Shown one piece after another: positions 19,220-28,108 of a stretch of 64,000 nt of DNA. The DNA lies in NCBI RefSeq assembly GCF_009763255.1, contig NZ_WSJB01000005.1, positions 124,001-188,000 on the forward strand. Reading direction: 5' to 3'. This DNA is from Bordetella sp. 02P26C-1. Its GTDB lineage: Bacteria > Pseudomonadota > Gammaproteobacteria > Burkholderiales > Burkholderiaceae_B. The position numbers were made by a program, and so were the translations under genes. Below the pieces are notes generated by a model, which did not search any database, was not told where the DNA came from, and saw only the letters and a program-made list of their open reading frames with translations. Position 1 is the stretch's first letter. Each line of letters opens with the position of its first letter.

Positions 19220-19335
19220 ATGGCCGGTCTCGGCCAGAAGCAGCCTTTTAATTAATCCCCGCGAACGACCGCGTCAGGCGAGAACCGGGCATTTGTCTAC
19301 CCATATCTTGGGGCACAGACACCTGAAGTCGTGCG

Positions 19336-19899
19336 TCAACTCCCGCCCTTCCCGTGCACCGCCTTTAGATAAGGCCGTAACTCGACCCACTCGATAACTT
19401 GGAATACGCGGCGAAGTTCGCTAAGCGTTTCTTTCATTGTCACCGGGTCGAAAGTCTCCGGAATAGCGAAAGAAGCACCCTTTCTATCTGTCGCGTACCG
19501 ATGGCGCTGGTCCAATACTCCATGGAATGCGTCGGTATCTTCAGGAAACAGCTCCTCGTTCAGGGACACCAAAAACTGGCGCGGCACCTCGAAATGGTAC
19601 CGAAGCTCTGGGTAAAAGCGCCGGTATTCTCGGTACAGCTTATTGAGGTTGTGGCCAAGGTGTTCAGGCGCCCCGCCATGAGCGGCGATGGCTCCTTTGA
19701 GAAAGAGCTCAATACCCTGGCGAGCTATATGAAGGACGACTCGGCTCGACGAGTACTGAGATGAAAATCCTCCATCGAGCATCGCGTGGCACAACGCCTC
19801 GCTTGCCTCCAAGTAGGCCTGAGCAAGCCAGAGCATCCTGTCCCAGGCTTCCATCTCGGCGAGTTCTTTGGCGTACGACGGATCTGAATCGTCTTTCAT
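19336..19899 (-). CDS. All-helical HEPN-like protein of unknown function
   Basis: A 187-residue, mostly helical protein starting behind AGGAGG. The segment ARQGIELFLKGAIAAHG followed by HNLNKLYREYRRFYPELRY resembles HEPN-domain proteins, which are often RNases or their partners in defence islands. A canonical R-x4-6-H catalytic motif is not evident, so it may be an inactive or distant member. It is transcribed away from the Cap4-like nuclease gene, sharing a 150-bp divergent control region. Function is not assignable; its place inside a defence-rich island is the main clue. Confidence 0.7.
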   Translation of the reverse strand: MKDDSDPSYAKELAEMEAWDRMLWLAQAYLEASEALCHAMLDGGFSSQYSSSRVVLHIARQGIELFLKGAIAAHGGAPEHLGHNLNKLYREYRRFYPELRYHFEVPRQFLVSLNEELFPEDTDAFHGVLDQRHRYATDRKGASFAIPETFDPVTMKETLSELRRVFQVIEWVELRPYLKAVHGKGGS

Positions 19900-20049
19900 G
19901 CCTCTTTCCTCCTAGATTTCGAGATCCAACATCGTGGTTTATAACGAGGTAGGATGTTGCAAGACTTTACATAAATCTATTGATCCACGATGATAGGCAG
20001 CGCGTCAAAGAACTCCTGCACGTAAACGAAGCCGACTTAGGAGGGGGCC

Positions 20050-21225
20050 TTGAACGGAATCAGAGGTGCGACGGAGCTTTTGTCCGTCGCAAACAATCCG
20101 AAGTACTCAGAGACCGGTGGTGGGCACGGAGCCAAGGGCGTAGACTTTGCGCGCTGGTGGGCTGTCGTCCGGATGGTGGAGTTGGAGAAGGCCAATGAGC
20201 CGGATTTCCTCCTCCTCTTTGAATCCGTTCAGGACGTTGCAGAACTAGATTCTGCGACCGAGCCAACACGGGCTAGGGTTTACCAAGTCAAGAAGAAGGA
20301 CGCCGGGACTTGGAGCTGGTCTGTGCTCACAGGTACGGTCGCTCCCAAGGGCGCATCGACCGCTCCAAAGAAGCCCACCAAAGCCCCCGCCGCAACTCGA
20401 AAGGCGCTGGACTTCAAGAAGGTCCAAGGCTCCGCACTCGGCAAGCTACAACTCAGCCTGAACGCATTCACGGCGCTGTCTGTCGAAGGCGTATTCCTTT
20501 CAAACGCGGGCTGCGACTTCCCACTTGCAGGAGGCGGATCCGCAGCTACTACTTTGCCCTGCACACTCGCAGACTTGGCTGCCGACCATGTTCAGTTGCT
20601 GACCGACGCTTTCGCCTCGTTGTCGACAGACGGTTCGCCACCTGATTTGACTCGGATGAAGCTGCAGAAGGTCGCTATACATCCCGACAATCTGAATGCA
20701 CCGGCGATTGCCGCAGCGCTTGAATTGCTAATCGAGCGCAGCCCATCACATGCCGGCCAGGCGAGGGCCTTCGTAGAGTCTTTGGTGATGAAGATTTCGC
20801 CGCTGACGCGTGGAACAGACTGCTGCCAATCATTCGACGAGCTTGTCAAAGAACGCGGTTTTTCGCGAAGAGCATTCATGGGTGCTCTAGCAGCCCTCGA
20901 GGCCGTGCCCGACCGCAGCGCCTTGCTTAACGATTTTTTGAACCAACTTCAAGCTGAAGGCGTGGACTTCATGACCATCTCGTCGATCCGCGTCGCAGCC
21001 ACGCGAGCCCAGCAAGATCGACTCAGCGGGGGGACTGACCTATCCCGCGAAATCGACCAATTCAGCGATGCATGGCTCGCGTCAAATCCGCCTATATCCA
21101 AACTTCGGCCCTACACTGAGGCCGCCCTAACCGCGCTCAAGGCCCAATTCGGCGCACAGCGCGATAACGACCTGGTTGCCCGGTTTGTCATGAGAGCCAT
21201 AACGAAATGCGTGGACCAGAACTAA
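20050..21225 (+). CDS. Cap4/DUF4297-like dsDNA nuclease subunit of a two-gene SMC system (LmuA-like)
   Basis: A 391-residue protein starting at TTG, 5 nt after a strong GGAGG RBS. The first 80 residues (ETGGGHGAKGVDFARWWAVV, then PDFLLLFESVQDVAEL and ARVYQVKKKDAG) fit the DUF4297/Cap4 nuclease fold: a GG-x-GxxF start, an E...D pair and a QxK catalytic strand. The remaining helical part is unknown. The next gene, 33 bp on, is an SMC/Rad50-like ATPase. This pairing resembles Lamassu LmuA-LmuB and ABC-3C systems, in which the ATPase senses foreign DNA and unleashes the nuclease. Assignment rests on motifs and synteny only. Confidence 0.7.
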   Translation: MNGIRGATELLSVANNPKYSETGGGHGAKGVDFARWWAVVRMVELEKANEPDFLLLFESVQDVAELDSATEPTRARVYQVKKKDAGTWSWSVLTGTVAPKGASTAPKKPTKAPAATRKALDFKKVQGSALGKLQLSLNAFTALSVEGVFLSNAGCDFPLAGGGSAATTLPCTLADLAADHVQLLTDAFASLSTDGSPPDLTRMKLQKVAIHPDNLNAPAIAAALELLIERSPSHAGQARAFVESLVMKISPLTRGTDCCQSFDELVKERGFSRRAFMGALAALEAVPDRSALLNDFLNQLQAEGVDFMTISSIRVAATRAQQDRLSGGTDLSREIDQFSDAWLASNPPISKLRPYTEAALTALKAQFGAQRDNDLVARFVMRAITKCVDQN

Positions 21226-21258
21226 GACGCCTCGTCCGAAGCCTGAGAACAAAAGACT

Positions 21259-22959
21259 ATGCATCGCTTCCGATTCAAAAACATTTGGCTTCTCTCTCAT
21301 CGCGAGAAGAAGGCTCGTCACGTGGAGTTTCATCCGAGCAGGAACCTGCTAGTGGGGAGGAACCACACGGGCAAGACGACGCTGATTCGCAGCTTGTTTG
21401 AGACGCTAGGCGCGACGCCACAGGGAAAGCTCGAACAATGGGACGAAAACGCTGCGTCGCTACTCGAGTTCTCAGTAGACGGCCGGAGCTACTTCGCCCT
21501 CCACCAGGATGGGCGGCGCGCGCTCTTTGATGCAACGTTCAATCTGCTCATCTCCACATCCAAGTTCGGCGACTGGTCCAGACGCTTTTGTGAGATAACC
21601 GACTTCAATTTAGTTTTCTCTGACAAGAAGCAGGCGGAAGTGGTCCCTGCAGATCCAGCGTGTTTCTTCGCACCTTTCTACGTGAACCAGGACGGAAGCT
21701 GGCAGGCTGAATGGAACACGTTCAGCGGCATGAAGCGCTTCAACGCACCTTTTAAGCCGATTCTTGAGTACTTCACCGGCGTATGCCCACCGGAGTACTA
21801 CTCGGCAAGTGCCGAAAAGTCCCAACATTCCAAGGTTCTAGACGAACACCGACAAGAGTACCGACTACTCGAACGTGCGATAGATCGCTTCAGCAGATCT
21901 GTCCCGCTGTCTGGACCGAAAGTCGACGCTGATAATTTTGCTGCCGAGATTGAACTGCTGACCAAAGAGGTCAATGAGCTCAACGTTCGACAAGAAGTGC
22001 TACGTAGTAGTGCAGTCCGCGAGCAAGAGCTTCTCAACAGCTTGGACCATCAAATCCATCTTGCGGACAGCGCTCTCGCTGCACACGACAGCGATGCCAA
22101 ATACCTGCTCAAGGACGGCGCGGCGCCACTCATCTGCCCGACGTGTCACGCGGAGCACGAAAAACCGTTCCTCGACTTGCTGGAGTTCGCAGAGGATGCC
22201 CGCGTCCTTCGCGAGCTCGCCGCACGCCTGAGAGAAGATGCCGCAGAGGTTCGAAAGCGTACTCAGAAGGTCTTCACCGAGCTAAGCTCACTTAACGAAA
22301 ACTACCAGCGCATATCTCGTTTGCTGGACTCGCGCAAGGGCGAGCTGAAATTCAAGGACGTCGTCGGAAGCCTCGGCGCTGAGTCCGCATTCGCAACGTT
22401 CGAGGCCGAGCGCAAGCAGATTCAGGCGGCTATCGACGCCGTGGTTCTTAACGTCGACGCACTTGAAACAAGGATGAAGGAACTGCGTTCTCCCAAGCGC
22501 ACGAAGAAAATCTTGGCCGAGTTCCGAGAACATTACGCGGCCGGCCGCATCGCTCTGCAACTGCACTCGGTAACGACCAAAACGATGCAACTGGCGTCCC
22601 GCCCCTCTCTTTCGGGCAGTGGCGGACCTCGCTCGATCCTCGCCTACTACGCCGCCATTTGGCGCACCGTGCAAAGCAAGGAAGGCACGTACGACGTCCC
22701 GGTAGTCATCGATTCGCCAAACCAGCAAGCGCAAGACGACTTTAACCTTCCTGCCGTCCTAAGTTTCATCGCGAAGGACTTGCCCGCCGGCATGCAACTT
22801 ATCGTTGGCTTGGAAACACCTATCGACCTCAAGTTCGACCACGAGATGACGCTGACAGAGAGATACAGCATGCTTACCGAAGCTGAGTGGGAGCAAACGG
22901 AAAAGTTGATGGAGCCGTTGTTGAAGAAGATGTACGACGCGCCCCTTTCTCAGAGCTAA
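21259..22959 (+). CDS. SMC/Rad50-like ATPase with zinc hook (LmuB / ABC-3C-like)
   Basis: A 566-residue ABC-type ATPase. Walker A is GRNHTGKT at residues 33-40. Two coiled-coil stretches (about 195-285 and 300-420) flank a zinc hook CPTCH near residue 294. The ABC signature region SLSGSGGPRSILAYY is near 448 and the Walker B strand is VPVVIDSPNQQ near 480. Aspartate-Ser-Pro instead of the usual Asp-Glu at Walker B, and the small size, set it apart from true Rad50. With the upstream nuclease it makes a compact two-gene defence candidate. No third (LmuC-type) gene lies between or directly after them. Confidence 0.8.
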   Translation: MHRFRFKNIWLLSHREKKARHVEFHPSRNLLVGRNHTGKTTLIRSLFETLGATPQGKLEQWDENAASLLEFSVDGRSYFALHQDGRRALFDATFNLLISTSKFGDWSRRFCEITDFNLVFSDKKQAEVVPADPACFFAPFYVNQDGSWQAEWNTFSGMKRFNAPFKPILEYFTGVCPPEYYSASAEKSQHSKVLDEHRQEYRLLERAIDRFSRSVPLSGPKVDADNFAAEIELLTKEVNELNVRQEVLRSSAVREQELLNSLDHQIHLADSALAAHDSDAKYLLKDGAAPLICPTCHAEHEKPFLDLLEFAEDARVLRELAARLREDAAEVRKRTQKVFTELSSLNENYQRISRLLDSRKGELKFKDVVGSLGAESAFATFEAERKQIQAAIDAVVLNVDALETRMKELRSPKRTKKILAEFREHYAAGRIALQLHSVTTKTMQLASRPSLSGSGGPRSILAYYAAIWRTVQSKEGTYDVPVVIDSPNQQAQDDFNLPAVLSFIAKDLPAGMQLIVGLETPIDLKFDHEMTLTERYSMLTEAEWEQTEKLMEPLLKKMYDAPLSQS

Positions 22960-23312
22960 CGGTCGATCTTCGTGCTCTGGCGTCGATTGCATAAATCTTT
23001 AGACGCAGCTTCGATCAAATGACCGCTTGCGCAAAGCGAACATTAGCCATGGAAACTCGAACGGCAGCTATGGGTCGAAAACGGGCATTCGCGAAGGGTC
23101 GCTCTCGACTCAAAGCGGCCTTTCGATCGTCCAAACTTCGAACATCCATTAGCAGTAGAAAACTTACATAAAATGGGCACAAATAATATCCGGCCCCGGT
23201 CAAGCGCATCGAAAAAGGCCTCAATGACAGGAACCGAGTTATCCTCGGTGACATCAAAATATTCGGGGAGGAAGGCAACCCGACTTTCAAAGGTTAGTTT
23301 GTCCAGCATCGT
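22960..23312. other. 353-bp intergenic stretch with a repeat shared with 26986-27022
   Basis: No convincing gene. A minus-strand ORF beginning at 23309 (MLDKLTFESRVAFLPEYFDV) starts plausibly but runs into low-quality sequence, so it may be a gene remnant. At 23058-23092 there is a GGCAGCT-containing segment that recurs in inverted orientation at 26986-27022, the two copies flanking the KAP NTPase gene. Confidence 0.35.
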
Positions 23313-26300
23313 ATGATAAAAACCATCATCTCCCTAATGCACGGACTTGCCAACAGTCTCAATAGAATTTTGTCTTGGCTGGAAAGCAAAGATCGCTCCG
23401 CTGACATCCAAGCGAAGTTTGTGGACCTCGCCCCAACTGATAAGGCAGACAACGCCGGCGTATATTCCGAAGCGATTCTGTTTGCGACGAACAATACGAA
23501 GGTTGCCAATATTGCTCTAACAGGTCCCTATGGTTCGGGAAAAAGCAGCATCATCCAAACCTTCTTGAAGAAGTATCGGCGACCTGCGCTTCATATCTCT
23601 CTCGCCGCGTTCGTACCCGAGGCTGATTCGGAAGGCAAGAAGGTCAGCCGTCAGGAAATTGAGAGAAGTATTCTGCAGCAGATGTTGTATGGTGCTGACA
23701 CAAACAAACTCCCGCTGTCACGGTTCAAGAGAATTCAGTCGCCTGGTGTTTGGTCGATATTTAAGTCTTTTTATATAACGTTTGGAATTCTCGCGCTTTG
23801 GTATGTGTTTAGTCGGCGAGCAGATATCGTGAGCGGCACCTTTTTCACTCCGCTCGCGCTCAGCAATGGATTCAACCTGGGGATCTGCGCGTTTGCAGTA
23901 ACGTTCCTTTGGGCGACACTGCACCACTTTTACGTTGCCAGCTTCGGCCTGTCACTCAAGAGCATCTCGTTGAAGGACGTTGAGATAAGGCCAGCACATG
24001 ACGACCAGACATCAATACTGAATCGTCATTTAGACGAAATACTCTACTTCTTCCAATCAACCAATTACGACCTTGTAATCATCGAGGATCTAGATCGATT
24101 CAACGACACCGAGATTTTCGTCACGTTGCGCGAAATTAATAGCCTCGTAAACGAGAATGCGGGCGTAAAACGGACTATCAGGTTCCTCTACGCGTTGCGC
24201 GACGACATGTTTGTCAACACCGATCGAACCAAGTTTTTCGAATTTATTATTCCCGTCATACCGATCATCAATACGTCAAATTCGATCGATATGGTATTGG
24301 AGCAAGGGAGGAGGCTTTCGCTCGATGAACGTCTCGATCGGCAGTTTCTAAGAGAGGTCTCACGTTACCTGAACGACCTGAGGTTGATTCAGAATATCTT
24401 TAATGAATACGCCATTTATGTGGCCAATTTGGAAACTGATGGAGAGAATCTGCATGACGCTAACAAGCTTCTCGCGATTCTGATCTATAAAAACGTCTAT
24501 CCACGGGATTTTGAGCAATTGCACCGCGGCGCCGGGAATTTCGCCGCAGTATTGAATCGCCAAGATGAGCTCATTAGGCAAGGCGAAACCGGCTGCCGGG
24601 CCGAGATCGCGGAATTAGAAAAGCGAATTGAAGTCGCCGAGCAACAGACGCCTTTGGATCTGAGAGAGTTGCGGCAAATCTACGCTATGGCTCTGATTGA
24701 GAAACTCCCAGAGAGTGCTATTAGCGTCAGTCATGATCGGCAGACATGGATTCCGCTTGTTCAACTAGTTGGCCATGATGCGTTCGAGCAGCTCATTGAT
24801 ACGCCTCGTCTATTTTGCCGCTATCCCAATGGTACCTCCAGTGTGGTCGATTCTTCCAAATTGCAAACTGAGAGGGCCCCTCTAAAATCCTACCTGCAAC
24901 GCAGGGATGAGATCGAAAGTAAGTTGGCTGATAATAAGAAAAAGATGCTGGGCCGACTAGATGATCTCAGATTGAAGATCCCAGCACTTCGCATGGCTAA
25001 GCTCAATGAGCTGTTGCGTTTAAATGCCGACCACGTAGAGGAGCTTTTCAAAGGTTTCGAAGAGAATGGAGAACTGGCCCGCTTTTTGATCTTAGAAGGC
25101 CATCTCGACGACACCTACTACCAATACACGTCACTTTTTCACTCAGGCCGTTTGTCGCCCAATGACAACAGGTTTCTCATCCAAATAAGAGCATTTGTCA
25201 CGCCTGAGCCGAATTTTCCGCTCGACAATCCCAAAGAGGTCATCGCTGCGATGCGAGATGAGGACTTCCGGCAGAGCTATGTCTTGAACGTTAAGCTCGT
25301 TGATAACCTTCTGAATGATCGGAGTCTCTACTTTGATCAAGCACAGAAGCTTTTCGAGCTTCTCTCCTCTGAATTCGAGAGCTGCGAAGATTTTTTCAGT
25401 GCGTATTACACCGGCGGCCTCGAAGTTTCAGGGTTTCTTCAAGGATTAGTCAATGCTTGGAACAAGCTTGTACCAACTGCCATTGCCAGCCCCAACAATA
25501 TCTCTCACGTTACCCAACTGATCGCGAATCTACCGTTAAGCTCGCTCAAAACGCTCGCCAGGAACTTTGATGAATTATCAGAATTTGTTGCTGCGAACCT
25601 TCCAGAAATTCTGGTGCACTTGCCTGAACTAGCACCGGAACGCCTTGAATGCCTCGACTTTGAGGTCCAAGATCTAGCTGCGATCAAAGAACACTCTGAA
25701 ATTGTACGCTTTATGTTCCAGGAGGGGCTGTACGGGCTCACGATAACGAACCTGGAATATGTCTATCAAGAGATTTTGGGGCAGAACGATCTCAAGTCAA
25801 TGCGCGAGAGAAACTTCACCGCCATCCGTTCAACGAATAACGCAACCTTGATGAAGAGAGTGGAGCGTGATTTCAATCTTTACCTGCGCGATATTCTTTT
25901 AGAGTTGCAAAGAAACTCAGAGGAGGATGTTCCCGCCATTCTAGCCATTCTTGGCCAGAATACACTTGATCAAGATGATCTTCGGACGTTTCTTGAAAGG
26001 CAGACAACCCGACTACCGACTCTAGAGGGTGTGCCTGAGAAATTGCACGCGACACTGTTCCAGCTAAATGCGATTGAAGCAACCTGGATGAATTGTCTCG
26101 CCTTCATGGAATCTGACGGGTTTGAGGCAGATAGCCTGATTGGATATCTTGATCGAGATGTTGTCCGTACGGCTATCCTACAACATCCCATACCAAGCAA
26201 TCCGGACTCACTGACGCTGCGTCAGTTCCTCATCAATGCGGGTTCGCTGTCTGATGCCGCCTACAAAGATTATGCCCACGCTCTGCCGAAGCCGTTCAAA

Positions 26301-26924
26301 AAGCTGCCCGAAGGACTGGAACCAAGCAAGCGTCGAATACTGATAGCCGAAGGAAAAATCACATTCACTAAGGAAAGCTTCGATGCGCTCGCTGACAGTA
26401 AGGATTTGCAGGTGCTATTCGTCGCTGCCAACAGCGACGAATATCTGGCAAATCCCAACGGCTTTGCACTCGACGACGACTTCCGAGAGGATCTTTTACG
26501 ATCTGACATTGATAATGTCGCCAAGCTCAAGATAGTCGACCTGATGGACCTGGAGGCGCTCGTGGACCTTCCTGAGCGATCAGCACTAATCGGCCCAATT
26601 ATTAATAGCGCAGACGCCATAATATCCAAACTTGATGGGAATAGCGCCCAAGCCCTAATAAAATATTCCGAACCTATAGCGATACAAATTGCACTCTTTA
26701 ATAAATATCACTCTCTTATGAGTGATGACGACGTGCGTAACGTCTTAGCTAGCCTACCGGAGCCATATTCCGAAATAAAAACAGGGTACAAAACTCCCAG
26801 GCTAAAGAAAAATCCCGAGAATCTGGAATTTGTCAAATGGCTCGAATCAAGAAATATTATCTCATCATGGGGTGAGGATCGCCTCTTTATCGACGATATA
26901 AGAGTGAATCTCTATAGAAGTTGA
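23313..26924 (+). CDS. Large KAP-family (YobI-like) membrane P-loop NTPase
   Basis: A 1203-residue protein. Walker A GPYGSGKSS is at residues 71-79 and Walker B VIIEDLDRFND at about 255-265, the DLDRF form typical of KAP NTPases. Between them are two transmembrane helices (about 147-167 and 180-205), the intra-domain membrane insertion that defines this group. It resembles Bacillus YobI. The roughly 800-residue C-terminal part is helical, without recognisable domains, and probably forms a repeat-like sensor or scaffold in the cytoplasm. KAP NTPases recur in phage-defence loci, so defence is a reasonable inference. Its codon usage is A+T-rich compared with the host. Confidence 0.8.
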   Translation: MIKTIISLMHGLANSLNRILSWLESKDRSADIQAKFVDLAPTDKADNAGVYSEAILFATNNTKVANIALTGPYGSGKSSIIQTFLKKYRRPALHISLAAFVPEADSEGKKVSRQEIERSILQQMLYGADTNKLPLSRFKRIQSPGVWSIFKSFYITFGILALWYVFSRRADIVSGTFFTPLALSNGFNLGICAFAVTFLWATLHHFYVASFGLSLKSISLKDVEIRPAHDDQTSILNRHLDEILYFFQSTNYDLVIIEDLDRFNDTEIFVTLREINSLVNENAGVKRTIRFLYALRDDMFVNTDRTKFFEFIIPVIPIINTSNSIDMVLEQGRRLSLDERLDRQFLREVSRYLNDLRLIQNIFNEYAIYVANLETDGENLHDANKLLAILIYKNVYPRDFEQLHRGAGNFAAVLNRQDELIRQGETGCRAEIAELEKRIEVAEQQTPLDLRELRQIYAMALIEKLPESAISVSHDRQTWIPLVQLVGHDAFEQLIDTPRLFCRYPNGTSSVVDSSKLQTERAPLKSYLQRRDEIESKLADNKKKMLGRLDDLRLKIPALRMAKLNELLRLNADHVEELFKGFEENGELARFLILEGHLDDTYYQYTSLFHSGRLSPNDNRFLIQIRAFVTPEPNFPLDNPKEVIAAMRDEDFRQSYVLNVKLVDNLLNDRSLYFDQAQKLFELLSSEFESCEDFFSAYYTGGLEVSGFLQGLVNAWNKLVPTAIASPNNISHVTQLIANLPLSSLKTLARNFDELSEFVAANLPEILVHLPELAPERLECLDFEVQDLAAIKEHSEIVRFMFQEGLYGLTITNLEYVYQEILGQNDLKSMRERNFTAIRSTNNATLMKRVERDFNLYLRDILLELQRNSEEDVPAILAILGQNTLDQDDLRTFLERQTTRLPTLEGVPEKLHATLFQLNAIEATWMNCLAFMESDGFEADSLIGYLDRDVVRTAILQHPIPSNPDSLTLRQFLINAGSLSDAAYKDYAHALPKPFKKLPEGLEPSKRRILIAEGKITFTKESFDALADSKDLQVLFVAANSDEYLANPNGFALDDDFREDLLRSDIDNVAKLKIVDLMDLEALVDLPERSALIGPIINSADAIISKLDGNSAQALIKYSEPIAIQIALFNKYHSLMSDDDVRNVLASLPEPYSEIKTGYKTPRLKKNPENLEFVKWLESRNIISSWGEDRLFIDDIRVNLYRS

Positions 26925-27092
26925 TAAGCGGCTTCCAAATTCCACGCTGTCTCGGCGTAAGCGGTACCTTGCCGAAGATCCGTACCTCGAACGGCTGCTC
27001 TTGACCGAAAGCTGCCATTCGCAAATGACGGCATTTGCCTCCGAACCACCGTTCGAGCTTGCTCGACTGCACGAACCAAGCCATCATAGGCC

Positions 27093-27494
27093 ATGCAGAA
27101 GAAGAGCGACTTTGATTCCCTTTACCCGACTAGGACGGGTTTCTTCTACATACTTTGGATTATGTGCCTGTTGATAGCCCCCTTGTTCGGCGCGGGGTAT
27201 CTAGGGGAGAAGCTCAAATGGCTGGGTGACGACATAGGCCCTGCCCTCGCCTTCGGCCTGCTTTTACCGGTGGCCTATTTACTGATCTATGTGATCCTCC
27301 GCAAACTCGAAGCGGAATCTCGAAGTTTTATCATTTTTGTGATCCTGCTCTTCCTCGTTGTGGGGCTTTCGGAATTATGGAAAGCGACGAGGACAGGGGA
27401 TCAACATCATTGGGTTAAGGCGGCAGTAGCACTGGCGTATCTAGCGGTGTATGGTTTGGTTTACAGATACCTAAATCGTCGACACATCGACTAA
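27093..27494 (+). CDS. Small four-helix membrane protein of unknown function
   Basis: A 133-residue protein with four predicted transmembrane segments (around residues 17-37, 50-68, 79-95 and 105-124) and short basic termini. The ATG at 27093 follows 168 bp after the KAP NTPase gene, on the same strand. No family is recognised. It could be a membrane partner of the KAP protein, but the spacing and a repeat between them also allow it to be a separate cassette-like gene. Confidence 0.6.
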   Translation: MQKKSDFDSLYPTRTGFFYILWIMCLLIAPLFGAGYLGEKLKWLGDDIGPALAFGLLLPVAYLLIYVILRKLEAESRSFIIFVILLFLVVGLSELWKATRTGDQHHWVKAAVALAYLAVYGLVYRYLNRRHID

Positions 27495-27676
27495 CGCCCG
27501 ACAAAAATAGCAAGCACCCAAAACTTCAACAAAAAGAAATACCGCACAATCAAAAAGTCCGTATGGCGAAAACTTTCCGTGGCCTAAAAACCGAAAGACG
27601 AAGCCCACTACGTACTGAATTCTTCTCTTTTCTGTATCTGAAATTTATCAATAGAAACAATAACAAACTGTCGGGC

Positions 27677-27811
27677 TGCACCATAACCGCACCATACTTG
27701 CATCACAATTGCACCATTGAACTTGTCCCAGATTTTGAACGACCGATTATTTGCATCAAATCTGCACCATCCACCCTTTTTCTTCGCTTTTTTGCATCAC
27801 ATTTGCACCAC
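27677..27811. repeat. Left cluster of TGCATCA/TGCACCA repeats (iteron-like)
   Basis: Three full copies at 27698-27717, 27751-27770 and 27792-27811 have the form TTGCATCA-NN(N)-TGCACCA, two TGCAYCA half-sites 11 bp (one helical turn) apart. Partial copies lie at 27677-27685 and 27688-27696. The cluster is in the A+T-rich DNA just before the plasmid-type gene pair at 27881-28878. It looks like replication iterons or operators for a plasmid DNA-binding protein. A matching cluster lies at 33556-33639. Confidence 0.75.
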
Positions 27812-27880
27812 CGTCGATTTATTTACACAACGCACCAAGCAAATTAGTCTGCAGTTACTCCAACACACGAGGACTGCACG

Positions 27881-28108
27881 ATGACTACAGAGGAATTGTT
27901 GCTGAAGCAGTTTGGCACTCCGCTCTTGACGCTTCAACAAGTCGCCCATCTCTTGAACAGAAGCCCTGACGGCCTGCGAATTACGCTCTCAGGTGATAAC
28001 CCCGTCGCTACACAGCTTCGCCCAGCTCGTCGCCGTATCGGACGTCGAATCCTATTCAGCATAACTGAGCTTTCTCGCGTCATTGACCAGGGGACCGGCG
28101 AAGAATGA
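27881..28108 (+). CDS. Small plasmid-type DNA-binding protein (HTH)
   Basis: A 75-residue protein beginning MTTEELLLKQFGTPLLTLQQ. The segment LLTLQQVAHLLNRSPDGLRI looks like the helix-turn-helix of MerR/excisionase-like plasmid proteins and is followed by a basic stretch RPARRRIGRRILFS. Its stop overlaps the next start (ATGA), so the pair is coupled. The iteron-like cluster ends 70 bp upstream. A role in replication or copy control of the ancestral plasmid is likely but unproven. Confidence 0.65.
   Translation: MTTEELLLKQFGTPLLTLQQVAHLLNRSPDGLRITLSGDNPVATQLRPARRRIGRRILFSITELSRVIDQGTGEE

Noticed and set aside
27677-27811. CRISPR array
   Set aside because: The repeats are about 20 bp, irregularly spaced, built from two half-sites and partly degenerate. 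There are no uniform spacers and no cas genes in the window.
27563-27847. A 94-codon ORF through the left repeat cluster
   Set aside because: Its His/Thr-rich composition comes from translating the TGCATCA/TGCACCA repeats; no RBS or domain.
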